NCBI RefSeq assembly: GCF_964340395.1
Contig: NC_135549.1
Location: 9,269,342-9,333,341, forward strand
Direction: 5' to 3'
DNA: 64,000 bases
Source: Glandiceps talaboti
Lineage: Eukaryota > Hemichordata > Enteropneusta > Spengelidae
Positions 34,031 to 48,165 of the stretch are shown here, piece after piece. Each line of letters starts with the position of its first letter. Position 1 is the first letter of the stretch. The position numbers were made by a program, and so were the translations under genes. The notes under the pieces were generated by a model, which did no database searches, was not told the DNA's origin, and saw nothing but the letters and a program-made list of their open reading frames with translations.

Positions 34031-37000
34031 GTAAACAATCACGAGACAGTATGGACTTCCTGAAATGACTTACTGTCATATTTTCAAAGTTGTCATATTG
34101 GCAATTTGACTATAAAGGGCAGACTTAGTTTAACTAAACTTGAGCAGTGACTTGATGTGTTTTGATCAGTCTTTACTATCATGATTTTCAGTCCTGTCAA
34201 CACCAATTTACCATCTTGTTATTACCATTCAATATTTCACACTATAAATGTTGTAAAAGGTTAACTGAGACATTTTTATAAACTTCTGACAGACATTTGC
34301 TATAAACTATCACTGAAAGACAGAAAAGATATGTGTCCTGCAATAGATGAACATCTGGCTAAATGCTTACATTCCTTATCACAGTCTGGATAAGTCATTT
34401 GGATGACAGACTAAGGAATGTTACAGTTACACCCTCTAGCCTTCAAAGGTATGGCCAGCTAACACAAAATGCCACCGTGAACAGACTGACAGTACCAGTA
34501 GTTTTTGAATACCCTCCCCATCCCTCTTTTTGGCACACAGACCAAGCTATTAAATTGAAGAGGATGTTACTCAAATTCTGCCATAGAAATGACTACAATA
34601 CATATATTTTACAGCTGAAACGTTTTCGATAAAAAGAGATGTTTTATAGTCTTTTTGCATAAAATGTTACATGTGCCATCATACTAATAGTGTAGACAAG
34701 ATGTATTACCATGGTGACCTATTCACCATTATAGACGATTAATGTTTGCCAAGAATGCAAGACTGCAACATTACCAGACACTAGTTGCTTTGTTTTGGGG
34801 AATGTTGGGTCAACTTTAAACAGGTACCCTACCACAACCTAATTTCAATTGGGGTGGATTATTCTATTAACACACAGAGGTGTATTAAAGGACACACCAC
34901 ACTAGGGTCATCCCATTACAACATCATTAAACATTGACAATAGTAGTCACCTAAACATTAAGACTTTTGTTTTTACAAATATCTATAAATGCCCAAAAAT
35001 TTGCTCCATGAATATGTTATGAAAGTTGCCTTTGTTCATCATTACTAACTGTCTGCGAAATATCACTGAATGCCAAATGACTACAGGTCACCTTGCCATT
35101 TTGAAAGACAGGAACAGGAAAATGTCATGTCATACTAGAAACCTAGCGCAAAACTAGATACAAGCAGAATGACTGATTGTGATAGTTTGTGTCATTTGAT
35201 CTTCCTATTTATATTTGTGAGTAAAAATGAAAATAATGGAGGTATATGAATATCTGCTATCACTTGTCTATAATTTGAAATTATAAAACTTTGGAATGAC
35301 GTTAAATGAAATAATACATGTATTTGTGAAGGAAAATAATCTCTCTCTCTCTTTGAGCCTGAAACTCACTATATACATATATTAGTTTTAAAAAAACCAC
35401 AACCTGACATAATTTCACTCATTAGCATGGCACAAATTAAAATCAAAATCTTCACAAATTTTTGGACACTTCATTATTAAAATAAGCCGACCATAAAAAC
35501 ACATAAAATTGATCCTGATGTAATCTAAAATTAGATTTCTATAAAATGTATTAGTTTTATGGAAATGCGGCATCTTTATGAATTCATTGAACAATTTGAT
35601 TCATTTTTAGCTGCAAATAAGTGCACAACAAAATCTAGTATTTGTGGCCTATAAACCAGTATTTCAATTAAAAACAAGTCTTAATTTTGTATTTTGTGTT
35701 GAGAGTATTACAATCTATTTACATAATGTGCTGTGTTAATATTCCTATCCTGCTCATTGCCTTGTCTGAAATTCAACATTCAAACTACAAAAACAATTTC
35801 CCGCCAAAACACAACAGAATATTTGCAAACCAATTTGTCTTGATATATAACACTTTCCCCACCTACATTACTAGTAATAGAACCTCTTCCCATCAAATTC
35901 TTCATCTTCTTGACTTGGATTTGTATCACAAGTAAATCTAGCACAAAATAAAGTTTCACAAACATTGGGGGGAAAAATGTACATCTTGGCAGGAATGTTT
36001 GACGGTAATGAATGTGATGAAATTAAACTACAGAAAGGCTACATTGGTTCAGGTTGTCAGCATTTTCCAGCCCAAAAAGAGAAACCTACTTGTAACATCT
36101 GCAAATCTGAGACATATATAGCCAGTCTGCCATCAAGCCTTGCAAAACTTAGCTTTCAGAAGTATTTAGTATTTTCATTCAATCATAAGTGAGAATTTTT
36201 GCATAGAATTTGTTTAAAATTTGCTTGCAACAATCAGAGACTTGCTAACTGTACATGTCCAAGATGGTTACCTCACTTTCAAGCAAGTAGTCAATAGGTT
36301 AAAGGTCAAGGTCAGGACCAAGTTCTTGTCATATGAAATAAACCACTTTCATCCCTTTAGGTTTAATCTTTAGTTCAGTGATTTCACCCAAAGAATGGTT
36401 GGGTCATGAGAAATATCAGAGACCCGGGGTTGAAAGTAGATTGAGGAGAAGCCATCTGCAAGAGTGAAATTCTCCTACCTTCTTTATAATAGCTTGATTT
36501 TGATGGAATACAATTTGGCACAATTTCCTCTCTCCAAGTAAGGGTGACTTACATCAATTCATTTCACTTGACCTGATCTGACCTTTACTAGATGAAAGTG
36601 TACAGATTCACTCAAGGTGAAGGCTGTACTAATACAGTATGATACATTGCTCACATCTGGTTTCCACGGTGATTAATATTATTTATTTACATAGCAATCG
36701 TCTCTTAATACTGTTTTGATTGAAATTGATTACGACAAATCACCACATTGGTTGTGTGTTGCATGTGTGACCGTACAACGATGTTCTGAAAGGCTTGTCA
36801 GTTAACATGCATTCACCACGCTGTTCGTGTGTTGCATGTGTGACTGGACTTGTACAACAATGTTCTGAAAGGCTTGTCAGCAAATATGCTTTCTCAGAAT
36901 TAAAGCTGTGCTAAGGGGAGACATCATGACGGAATCTAACAAATCTAATTGATTTCTTGATATTTACAGCAATTAGGTCAACCTCTTTGCATCGGCTAAA

Positions 37001-37445
37001 TGGTCCTGAATGGTTGTACCTTGTCTATACTTACAAGTAATGAGAGTGTACAGGAAAAAGCTAAACCATTATAACATGTAAAGGGATCATTTTTGTGTGT
37101 TATTCTTTTCAGGTACAGATTCTGGTTTGATGTGCGTGATTACAAAAAAACCAAACCATTGTTTATACTAAAACAAACTGACAAAACTAACAATTCTACT
37201 AAGGGTGATAAAAGAGATGAATGAAACTTCATGATAAACTCAATGCCTGTGAGGTTTCCATCTGTCAAATAGAGTGAAATGTCATTTGACTACAGGGAAT
37301 ATTACCCATAACTTTGACGGTTTCAATTAAGTTAATGCTACAATCTCTAGCGGCAACGCAACTATGTTGCACAACCACACTGAGTGCAATTGACAGCCAA
37401 GGAAAGCATTTGTAATTACTTTTACTCATGATGTAAACTGGATTA

Positions 37446-37803
37446 ATAGGCTGTGATAGTTGCAACGCTACACTTTCTCAGATACATTCTGTGAATGCTG
37501 TGATAGTTGCAACGCTACACTTTCTCAGATACATTCTCTGACTGTTCTGATAGTTGCAACGCTACACTTTCTCAGATACATTCTGTGAATGCTGTGATAG
37601 TTGCAACGCTACACTTTCTCAGATACATTCTCTGACTGTTCTGATAGTTGCAACGCTACACTTTCTCAGATACATTCTGTGAATGTTGTGATAGTTGCAA
37701 CGCTACACTTTCTCAGATACATTCTGAGAATGTTGTGATGGTTGCAACGCTACACCTTCTCAGATTACATTCTGTGAATGTTGTGATGGTTGCAACGCTA
37801 CAA
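37446..37803. repeat. 47-bp minisatellite with two alternating subtypes
   Basis: Eight units of GATAGTTGCAACGCTACACT. Endings alternate between CTGTGAAT and CTCTGACT in the first half, giving a 94-bp higher-order period. Confidence 0.92.
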
Positions 37804-38654
37804 ATAGGTTGTCATAATTGCAATTCTACACTTTAACAGGTCCAGTCCATGAATATTATTATTTGCCATGTAAATAATTACTACATGGTTAAACTACAAA
37901 ATATTATTTGGATTTTTTTTGATATTTCTTATAGTCAGTATGGGTAAGAGAAGACACGCATTTCTAAATTCTTATTACTGTTTCTATTTGCCTGGTCCTC
38001 TTATGGATTGTCCATCAAGTGATACTACTATGGAAAACAGGCTATCAGCTAACAGAGATAGATTCAAGCTACAGCTAATGTTGTTGCATGACAGGGTAGA
38101 TTACACAAGTAGGTAATAGAAGTAATGATAATGATGGCTTGGTTATGTGGGTGTAATCACCCTGCAATCATCAAGATAGTGTAAACACTAAATGAAGTCG
38201 AATGTAGGGTCATTTCAAGAAAACTTGCTATTAGAGACACCATCCTACTGTGAATATAATTACATCAACATGTGTTGCTAGCTTATTTCAATGCATTGCA
38301 CTAATAGGTTTAGTTTCTGTTTATCTTAGTTTGTCGATAATTTGCTTTCCACATGAAGTACAACCGGATGGACCTTGTTTCCTTGACAGCGTCAAGAGTA
38401 GCAACGCACACTGTCTACCTCATTGACCAGTACACTTACAAAATTACACTTTAGAACTAAATAGACTGGAAAAACACTTCCCTTCTTACCCATACTGCCT
38501 CTTCAAAGTATCATTTCCATTGGGAAATTAACATGACTTGTTTAGACTTTCAGAAAACTGAAAATTATGGGTAATATTAAAATGGCCTTGTATCTTGTTC
38601 ATAATCATGTCTTTCATGATATTCTCATTCAAAGAAATGACACTTGTGCAATGT

Positions 38655-39190
38655 GTCCTGGTAGCAGTGCAGCAATGGTCCTGGTAGCAGTGCAGCAATG
38701 GTCCTGGTAGCAGTGCAGCAATGGTCCAGTAATACTGCAGCAATGGTCCTGGTAGCAGTGCAGCAATGGTCCGGTAATACTGCAGCAACAGGCCAATCCA
38801 TCCACAGCAATGGTCAAGCAGTCCTGCAGCAACAGTCTGACAGCACTGCAGTGACAGTCTATGGCAAAGGTCAGGAATACTGCAGCAAGTCTACAACAAT
38901 GGTCAGGTAGCACTGAAGCAACAGTGTTATAGCACTGCTGCAACTGTCTACAGAGGATGGTCTACAGCAATGGCCAGGTAGCACTGCAGCAACAGTCTAC
39001 AACAATGGTCAGGTAGCACTTCAGCAATGGTGCAGTAGGGCTGCAGAAATGTCCAATAGCGTTGCAGTAATAATCCAGTCGCTCTGCAGCAGTGAGGCTA
39101 AATGGTACTGCAGTAATGTCAAAACCACATTGCATTAATGTCTCTATGGTACTGCAGCTATGCTATTGTATTACTGTAGCAATTTCCTGA
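38655..39190. repeat. Degenerate CAGCAATGGTC repeat region
   Basis: Begins as clean 23-bp units (GTCCTGGTAGCAGTGCAGCA) and decays into irregular GCAGCAA/GCACTGCAG-rich sequence. Adjacent open frames come only from the repeat. Confidence 0.75.
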
Positions 39191-40180
39191 TAGCATTGCA
39201 CCAATATTTTAAAGTGATAAAGACATAACAATAATTGCTCAAATAAATTGTGATTTTTGCTTCCCTAAGAATTCCATTTTTTTTTCTCCCTTGGATTAAA
39301 ATTGGATACAAATCTGAGATTAGGATTCATCTCTTCACATTTGCGTCAGAGCATATTCCATGTCTTAACATACAACAATGGACGATAACCAATTGTTCTG
39401 ACCTCAAACAGGTCAAGGTGGCGTAATCTGCAACAGTTCCATTAAATAAGGCCATGCAATGGTGACTACCTATGGCACTCAATCAAATCTTGTCTTCGAA
39501 ACTGCAAACCTACAAATTCATTGAAGTGTGAATCATAGAAAAATTGGTATGTTTAACAAGTATTGAGATATTTGGACTTTCAGTAGCAAAATACACAGTG
39601 TATCTAAGTGGCTGTATGATGTCATGGTAGTTTTGCCTCACTGTGATAGCACCATCACATGACCTCGGAAGGAAAATTGCTAGAGGGTGCAACAACACAA
39701 AAACGCCATCATTGGTAAAAATCTTGACTGTGGTCAAAAGTTCACGATCTGTGTAACTGTTTCAGTAAACTGAGCAAAGTTCATCACACAGTCTTAATTT
39801 GCCACTTCATTTGTTACTACAGAACTGTCCATACTTTGAATTCTACCCTTCACTCCACTCCAACTATGTACATTACCTTCGTATCTTAATACATGGCTTT
39901 GAGAGTGCAGGACTTTTCATTATCGTCTCTTGTCATCAAACAGCTCCGAGTTGTCTGTTGCAGTAGTTGTCTCTGTCTACACACCAGTGAGCACCAAAAA
40001 AAGACAATTTCGGGTTTTTTTCCCAAGATTCAGCTTTAGCTGTTAAAACACACATACATATTTCTCATCATGTTTGTGTTTGTTTTTTCTTCCCAAATAT
40101 ATTAATTTTTCGTTTTTATAAAAAAAAAAAATTGAAAGTTTCGTACTGTTGTTTGAAAAATTCGTATTTGTTTGGTTTTT

Positions 40181-40421
40181 TTAGAATCCATTCATATTTC
40201 CGTTTGTTTGGTCGTCAACAGTTAGTTTGTCCAGACTTGAATTGTTGTTGTCGCCATTGGTACTTTCCTGTGATGATGATGGTGATGATGAGATTGTTGA
40301 TGAGGGTGTTGAGAATTTGTGGTTGGACTTTTCTTTGTAGTCAGTTATTATAACAGTTACATTATTGACGGTTACAGCCATTTGTGTACCACTACTTCTG
40401 TCAATATTCTTCAATCTTGGC
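40181..40421 (-). CDS. RYBP: RYBP/YAF2-like last coding exon
   Basis: Acceptor ATCAACAG|G. Contains the RING1-binding segment, with [18 protein letters not shown], then about 40 residues rich in Ser, Thr, Asn and Asp, and a TAA at 40183-40181. The methionine in MKNIDRSSG is internal: the frame runs through PRLK from the acceptor. Confidence 0.93.
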
Positions 40422-41707
40422 CTGTTGATAACAACAAAACATGGAACGTTAAGATTTTTTTCTAATGACGAACAGAGTAGATGAAAACTTCAAGTCATAT
40501 CATGGAGTGGATACATGTATTCAGACATACAAGGTTCCACATATATAGAACCTGGTAAAATTCAATTTCATTTAGTATAGTTATATTTACTACAGGAAGC
40601 CTGTAGACAAATTCATGTAAAGGTCTATGGTCAGGTTTTACCTGCTTGTTGAAATTGAATAATTTTGATCAACAGGAGAGGAATGTAAAAACAGACAAGG
40701 TAATAACAGACTCATATCATGCAGCAGCTTGGGGGTTCATTGAGAATTGACATCAGCTTAGGGAATCATTCACTGCATAAAGTACAGCTGGGCTAAAAAA
40801 TATCCATTTGAGTAATTTGGGATTTCTCTAATATTGTGAATTACACAGGATATGAAATTGACATAATTGTTAATGACATGCAATTACAATAGACACGGCT
40901 TGCAAACATGTGACAGACATGTGACAGGCGTTATCCAGAAGTACTGACATCCTATATAAATTACTGTTTGACTGGCTATGGATGCATACCGTCCGTCCGT
41001 TGAACGGTGAATGATGGATGATGACAACTGCCATTGAGAGACAGTGAGTTGACAGCACTGTCATTAAAACATTGGCCAGACAACAAGTACAAGTACATGG
41101 ACACACTATGACATATGTAGTCCTCACACCATTTTATTCACCATTATGTTAGCCTGAATGAATACTGACATGTGAATACAAGTAAAGCACCTGAACACAT
41201 TTATTATAATATAGTTTGACAGTATAATTATAGAACACTACATTCAACACTCTAACTGTACCAGTAACCAGACAAAGTAAAGTTCAGCTACACACAATTC
41301 TCTCTAACAGTACACTGTTAAACCAGTAACCAGATAAAACAGTTCAGCTTCATATAATTCTCTCTAACAGTACACTGTTACACCAGTAACCAAAGAAAGT
41401 ACAGTTCAGTAAAGCAGTGATCGCCTTCATATCAGTAGTAAATAAGGTAACATAGTGCATCTAGCTGAATTGGTTACAGTAGTGTGCAATAGTGCAATCA
41501 TATGGATGCTTTAACAATAACATCACAGATAGACAGACAAATATGGCAGCAGGTGGTAGAAAGACAGAGAAGACAGGCACTGAGGTAGACAGATATTAGG
41601 AGGTAGGTAGAAAGACAAGAGATATGGACAAACGAAGAGACAAACTAAGACATGCACACAGATAGAGGCAGACATTTTGACAGATAGAGAGAGAGAGACA
41701 GAGAGAC

Positions 41708-41760
<53 letters not shown>

Positions 41761-43558
41761 GACACAGAGAGAGACAGAGACAGAGACAGAGACAGAGACA
41801 GAGACAGAGACAGAGACAGAGACACACATTTGCAAATAAGAAAACCACTTATACTAGTTTTGCCTTGAAAATTTCAGAAGAAATAAAAAATGGAAAACTT
41901 GTGTTGAAAGCGGAAAAGCTAATACAAGTATTCGACATGGGAGTACTTCATCTGTATTTGAATTGATCAATCAATCAATCAAAACAATCAATCAATCAAA
42001 ATAATTTGTATAGTGCTAAATCCAATAAGACATAATGTTCAATGGCACTGAACAGGAAGAACAATAGATCATTGTAAAAAGTTTGAAAGGTCTTGCAAAC
42101 TATTGCGACACTTTAATACATACATTTATACATAAACATTGCAAAAGAGGAAGGAGCTTTATTTGAAATACATCCATGTAAACCATGCTTTAATCTGTAT
42201 ACTGCAATAAAGACACCCTACAATTTGTACAACCAAACGTAACAAAAATATCTACAAGGAACAATCTACTTCCATGTTGTAAAGCAATACCACACAGTTC
42301 ATTCCAAAGTTGACTTAGTATCAAACTAAAAGTAAACAAAATGGATGAACCGTACCATAATATTCTATTCTATAAAACTTGGTGAGTAGAAAACTGTCTA
42401 CATCATTCTAACAAAGTGGCGAAAAGCACTGATCTAGGGCACAAATCTAAACAAGAAATTGTAAAGTGTTTTAGTATGATCAATAGCCCTGTAGAGCAGT
42501 GCTTTATGTATTAGCAATTGACATGTAGCTAGCTAGGTCACTAGGTTAATTGGTTTCCACTTAACAAACATAACCCTATCTGAGTGAACACAGACACACA
42601 TGCCTTGCCAACGTTCAACCATGCAGTGAATGCCATGCCTTGCTATGCTATGCTATGCTATGTTATGCTGACCTTAATGTGTTTAACCAAAATAACTCGG
42701 CAGCTGCTGTTCACTACCCTGGTAAAAATTATTGTTCATATTGTCAGTTGTTTTGGAAACGTTCGAATACCATTTCACCGAGCATGAAATTATCATATTA
42801 ATATATTCTCAATGATTGAAACATCAAATCAGTGGTATCATTCTTAACTTTTTACATATGTTTTGGATTTAATTATACTAAAAGACACAAGCAATCAGTG
42901 GTGACTATTATTGTCATGACAACTGTGACATAACTTAACTAATTTATTTACATAACTAATTTCAGTACAATTTAATGATGAGTAAAAACTCTGGAGAGCA
43001 TCATTAAATTTAGTAAACTACTCAAGGGAAATTCACCAATTAAAAATGAATGTAAAGTCACAAATGGATATGCAGCTAAATTCAGTTTGACATTCGCAGA
43101 TGTCAGCGTGTCAAATACTACTATGCAATATTACCTGTCTATTGAGAATTTAACAAGTACCAGCTGGTGAACACAATAACTAATATAAGCTTTAATGTCA
43201 CCCCCACCCCACCCCAAAATAAAAGTGGTAACTATGCTAAAGAATAATGCTCTTGTCAATAAATACGCCATTTCTCATCACAACTTGATAGGTTCAAAGA
43301 TTGGACATGTCAATTTTTTTTGCTTAACAAGGGAATGCACTGTCCCGATACATTCAGAGTATGTGCAACTGTCAATCAAAAACAGGCAACCATTTCATAT
43401 TATCATATTTTGATTTTGCATTATATAACAGACAAACAGACAGACAGACAGACGGACAGACGGACAGACAGACAGACAGACGGACGGACGGACGGACGGA
43501 CGGACGGACGGACGGACGGACGGACGGACGGACGGACGGACGGACGGACGGACGGACG

Positions 43559-43616
<58 letters not shown>

Positions 43617-46600
43617 GAAAAATGAAAGGAAGGAGGGAGGAAGGAAGGAAACAACATTAGTAGAATAATCTAAAATATCTAATCTATCTTTTGTCATATC
43701 TTTTCAGCCAGAAAACAAGATACTGTTTGATAGCTTGTTCAAATATGCATTTCATTCCCAGTACAGTTTATCAGGATCAACAAAGTGACATGAATCTTTC
43801 AAAGACTGGCACGAATTTCACATAATTGCTTGAATTTCATACTTTGCATCAAACCACAAGACGTAACGCCTTAACACAGGCTTTGCTGTTGATGTGAAAT
43901 GAAAGTTCCTAAGGGAAAAAGACAAAGTAAAGAAATCCCTGATTTCATCTTTGTAATCTGTGAGTACATTTGAGTTATGTTCTTTGTAGGAAGTTGACCT
44001 TATCTCTACGAGGACACTGTTTGTAATCAGGTTTAAGTACAGCAGTAAGAATTTACTATACTACTTCTAGCCATCTTTAAATCCAACACATTGCATGTAG
44101 AGTTTTTGATTTTCATTCAGAGCACATTTCACAATGCTATTACATGTTGAAGGCAACTGTTTATGTCTTTTTGGACAAAACTTAGTGACTAAATACCTAC
44201 ACCAAACCCATCTATAGTACAATCTTACGATAATTCCCATTTTTAACCAAAATTTCATACCAGGATCACATCCTCTTGTCTTGAACATTTAGTATTTTAA
44301 AGAAATGAATTGCCTCAGTAGTGGACATAGAATAAGACCAGGCTAGCTATGCTGGTGAAAAAACACTGGGGAAATTACAGATGCTGACATCAGACCGTTG
44401 ACAAATGGAACTTCTTACAAACAGTGAAAGTAAACAACTGAACTGGAATAATAACATTTGGCACAGCATGTTGGAAGAATAGTACAGAAACTAGTATTAC
44501 ACTCCATCATTTCAAAAGGAGAAGTTTTATGGCCACTTTATATAATACTTCACATTCACAAACAAAAGTCCAGTCCCCCTAGCATTTCATGTACACATAA
44601 AGAGGCCATAAAACTGTTATCAAACCATGGTGTGTAATACAAGTCTCTGTACTTCCAACATGCTGTGCCAAGTGTTATTAATCCAATTCATCTGTTTGCT
44701 TTAACTGTTTGTAACATGTTCCATTTGTCCACGGTCTGATGTCTCCAGTTGTACATCAACTTAACCTGTATTTGGTCTGATGTATTTACAAAACCAGAAA
44801 AGTTGCTGATAATACCTTTGCAAAGCCTGCCTAACTAAATTATAGATGTTTACTAAAGGCAATATCTTAAGCAAATGTTTGTTCTTGGCATGTTTTATGT
44901 CTCTACAGGATATATGAAGCCCTTCAGCTACAGACAGGTTTATATACTCACTACACATACAAATATCACATGCAAGATCTCTGAAGATTTAAACAGCTGA
45001 TTTATTGGTAATCTCTATATCATAAATATGAATTTTTCATTATGGTGTGGTAATGCATAATTGAATGATGATAATTCAAAGTTTTGGATCTTGGGGATCA
45101 TAATTAATAATGGATTCAATCACTACTGCTACTTTTCAATAGCCTACCTATAGACTTAAGAACGGCTGTCGCTAAACTATTCTGCTATCCTAACTGACAT
45201 TTTGAATTTTTGAATTTCCGCTATGTTCCCCCCTCATCTACTCCAAGATTCGCATGTTGTGAGTATTTAAACAGAATTCCTATATAAACCATGATTGGTC
45301 GAATACATAATTAGACATTTAATTTACGCAATTAGGTTACATACTGAATAAATAATTAGATGTCGCCAGAGTTTTTACGGAACAAATGTAAATGTAACCC
45401 GCTGACCAACATATAAATGTACTGGTTGATTCTATTCAAATTTATGCTAATGTTTTGCACACGTTATGTGTATGTCCAGGCAGGGCTTAAATACTAACAA
45501 CGTACGATGAGAGAACATAGTGGAAATTTTAAAAATCAAAATGTCAGTTAGGATGGAGGAATTCTCAATCTATTTCAACTGCTGCAGAGTGAAAATTAGT
45601 AAGTACAGGCCTGAATTGAAACCCTGTCTATTCTAATACTTAATACTAGACACTTGAATGGAAGGTAAGGACTGTGTATGAAGAGCATAGACCCAATGCT
45701 TGGATAGGTTTATCTTTTACATAAAAAAAAGTAAAACAGTGAAAAATAACTAAACCACAACTGCCTTTCCTTACATTGCCCTCACCAGGTTACATATATA
45801 TACAAACTGAACTATCTACATATCACATATGCCACATGTTTGTCAACATCTGGAGTGTCCTACATCAACTTTGTAAGACTATAAATTGAGACAACTACAC
45901 AGACTATAAGGAGACAGCTTGCTGTCTGTCCATCTCATTAGACTGCTGAGGAAAGTTGAAATGATGAGGACACCACAGCAGGGTGCTACAACATAAGATG
46001 AGATTGACCTTTACTATGTAGAATTTTCAACATGTCAGTTCAGTGAAAACTATTTATTGAGCCAGGCCAGTTCTAAAATATATGTACATGTATATTGAGA
46101 AGTGTTACATTTTTTCAGAGGGATTAATCACTTGTTGACAAAGAAAATAAAAGACTTTTTAGATTTACTCTAATTTGAGAAAATATTGCATATCTGAGTT
46201 TAAAAAAAAGTATTCATTCTTGCAGGATGTTATTCTAGCACGAGATGCAATCACAAAATACATCCAAGTTTGGCATGAAAATCAAGTATTCCAAGCAGCT
46301 TCGCTTTAGTATGGTATTCTGTATTCATTCTGCTAAGTGTCAAGAACATCATATTAACCATCCACACATTCCATCTCACCTCATCTTTTTGATATACTTG
46401 AGGATGTCAAAAACTTACATATTCACCCATCTGATCTTTTTTTAGTGTACTTGAGGATGCCATTAATTGAAACATTTATTAATAATATGATCTTCTTTAT
46501 GTACTTGGGAATGCCAATAACTGAACTAATCCCTCATCTGTACTTGATTAGAGTCCATGAGGATGCCAATACATGTAATTGATATACCTGCTCACCTGGA

Positions 46601-46780
46601 CCCATTTTGGACATATTGCTGTCGTTAAATGAAATATTCACTTACCTGATCTTTTTTGATGTACTTGAAGATGCCGATAATGGGGATTTCTTTGCAGCAT
46701 GGTTTCTGTTTTGTTTTGGTGGTGGAGGGGGTATCACAGCGACCTGCTGTGACACAATGTGTGGATTAAGTCTTGGTTTT
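40181..46780 (-). CDS. RYBP: RYBP/YAF2-family protein, C-terminal two exons
   Basis: RYBP/YAF2 proteins are subunits of noncanonical PRC1. The N-terminal RanBP2-type zinc finger binds ubiquitinated H2A, and the C-terminal part docks on RING1. Exon 46646-46780 gives [20 protein letters not shown] (human RYBP KPRINSQLVAQQV with a Pro run), and exon 40181-40421 gives [20 protein letters not shown] plus [12 protein letters not shown] (human [32 protein letters not shown]). A Ser-rich tail and TAA follow. Phases agree: the upstream exon leaves AG and the next supplies G for Arg. The linker is shorter than in vertebrate RYBP. The zinc-finger exon is not in the window, so the upstream intron exceeds 17 kb. 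Many invertebrates have one RYBP/YAF2 gene, so the choice between the two names is uncertain. Confidence 0.92.
41247..41412. repeat. Tandem duplication of about 66 bp
   Basis: TCTCTCTAACAGTACACTGT followed by TACACCAGTAACCA-like sequence occurs about 2.4 times. Confidence 0.8.
41683..41825. repeat. (GACA)n / (GACAGA)n microsatellite
   Basis: GACA units, then GACAGA hexamers. Open frames on both strands here are repeat artefacts. Confidence 0.96.
43428..43617. repeat. (GACA)n(GACG)n(GACA)n microsatellite
   Basis: A central block of pure GACG units (about 43480-43565) is flanked by GACA, an unusual CpG-bearing microsatellite. Confidence 0.96.
44385..44743. mobile_element. Foldback element with about 145-bp arms
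   Basis: The left arm runs from GACATCAGACCGTTGACAAA to TTTTATGGCC at 44533. The right arm starts at GGCCATAAAACTG (44605) and ends ACGGTCTGATGTC. The arms are imperfect, with a spacer near 70 bp. Confidence 0.75.
46646..46780 (-). CDS. RYBP: RYBP/YAF2-like internal exon
   Basis: 135 nt; acceptor TTTTACAG, donor GTAAGTG. One base completes an Arg codon, then [20 protein letters not shown], then a basic Ser/Lys-rich linker ending KKIR. The KPRL start directly follows the zinc finger in family members. Confidence 0.9.
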
Positions 46781-48062
46781 CTGTAAAACAATGAAAGTAG
46801 AGGAATATGTCAGTAAGGGTACATGTATGATATAATCAACAATGATTATGGCCCATATCACATATCACTCATCAGGAGTAAAAGGACATCAAGACAATAG
46901 CCCTGTCCCCATATGAATCGATTTAAACCAGTTCGAATTCAGTTTATGCCCCAGTCAAAACCACCACCCCCCCCCCACCCCCACCCCCCGAGGTAGTTTC
47001 AAACCAGGTCAACTAAATCAATTTACAACCGATTTAAGGGCATATGGGGACAGGAGAACTGAATTCGTTTCGAATCGAGACAGGTTTAGAATTTAGGTAG
47101 GGACAAGGTTAACATTTCCAAATTGCTTCTTAATCTTCAACTTCATACTTTACTTTCCATAATGTAATTTGGTACAAGACTGCCATGGACATCCTGTAGA
47201 CAATTAAAACTGCCTTAATTTCATTTCAACAAAGTTACATCTTATATTATTATTTTGCCATCAAGGTAGTAGATGATACACTTTGAAGTATGTGTTTGCA
47301 ACTACTACAAGGTTTCACTGCCATTACTGTGTACAAAGCTCTCTCCCTCTCCTACTTGTGAGTACTTGACATTCATGATCAATGTGTAATTACACAGTAG
47401 TTTACAGTGTAAGTATGTATTTAACACATTTCAGCTTGTTTTATCACACATGCACTGTACTGTTAGTGGCTACAGTGTACTGTTAATGGCTGCCAAGTTA
47501 TCACCTAAACTATAAAACATAGTTTTTAATTTAAGGACTTAGAGAGTTTGAATGTGTATGAAGTCAGGTAGCTATCTTAGAAAGACAGTTATTTCCCTTG
47601 ACCTGTTTCTACTTTTGTATATCTAACAACTTCTTGCTCTATTCCATACATGTACATACTTCCTTTCTCCACTTATTTGTGACAATTCTTTTACCTTGCA
47701 CTATTTCAAGTTTCCCAGGACAGAATATATTATTTGTGGTTTCACAGGTTAGCTAAATCCCAGAGACATGACTATCTGGCTATTATTATTAATACTGTAG
47801 ACCATACAACAGGTAGAGTGTAGTCTGCGATAGTGACCACTAGAGGTCTCTGGGCTAGCATGATTGTATGCAACCTGAGGGAGGGGGGTCATGTAAAGTC
47901 TATGGTATGTTTCATGCACACAATCACGACAATGTATATAACATTTTAAAAACATTTAAACAGCAAAGAATGGTGACACATTAATTACTAATTACCAATA
48001 ATGCATTCCAATGAGATACTTTGATAACTGACTGCAAGGCTGCACAACAACTGGTTATACCG

Positions 48063-48165
48063 TAGTCTGTAAGGTACGCCGTGACGGGGCACCCTCACAC
48101 ATCGGCCAACCCCTAACACGAGGAGGCCGGTGAGGGCAAAACGTTACGACGTATCTTACAGTCTA
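48063..48165. mobile_element. TAGTCT MITE, family B, with 9-bp TSD
   Basis: TAGTCTGTAAGGTACGCC at the left, GACGTATCTTACAGTCTA at the right, 103 bp. The flanking duplication GTTATACCG is at 48054-48062 and 48166-48174. GC-rich interior, no ORF. Confidence 0.85.

Larger units (their letters stand above)
40422..46645. other. RYBP-like last intron
   Basis: 6.2 kb; contains microsatellites, a 67-bp duplication and a large foldback element. No coding exon was recognised. Confidence 0.65.

Noticed and set aside
34363-34632. 89-codon plus-strand ORF
   Set aside because: No recognisable domain and no splice or promoter context in the convergent region.
36297-36320. AAGGTCAAGGTCA nuclear-receptor half-site pair
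   Set aside because: A short motif expected by chance in 64 kb, with no nearby promoter.
38528-38943. ORFs rich in His, Cys, Leu and Pro
   Set aside because: Readings of the degenerate CAGCAATGGTC repeat.
41962-42060. (ATCA)n followed by TTTGTATAGTGCTAAATCC, possible SINE tail
   Set aside because: Only one copy, with no promoter boxes or target duplication to support a SINE call.
43320-43697. Asp/Arg/Gln/Thr repeat ORFs
   Set aside because: They come from (GACA)n/(GACG)n. The ORFs at 41523-41868 and 20344-20557 are likewise microsatellite products.
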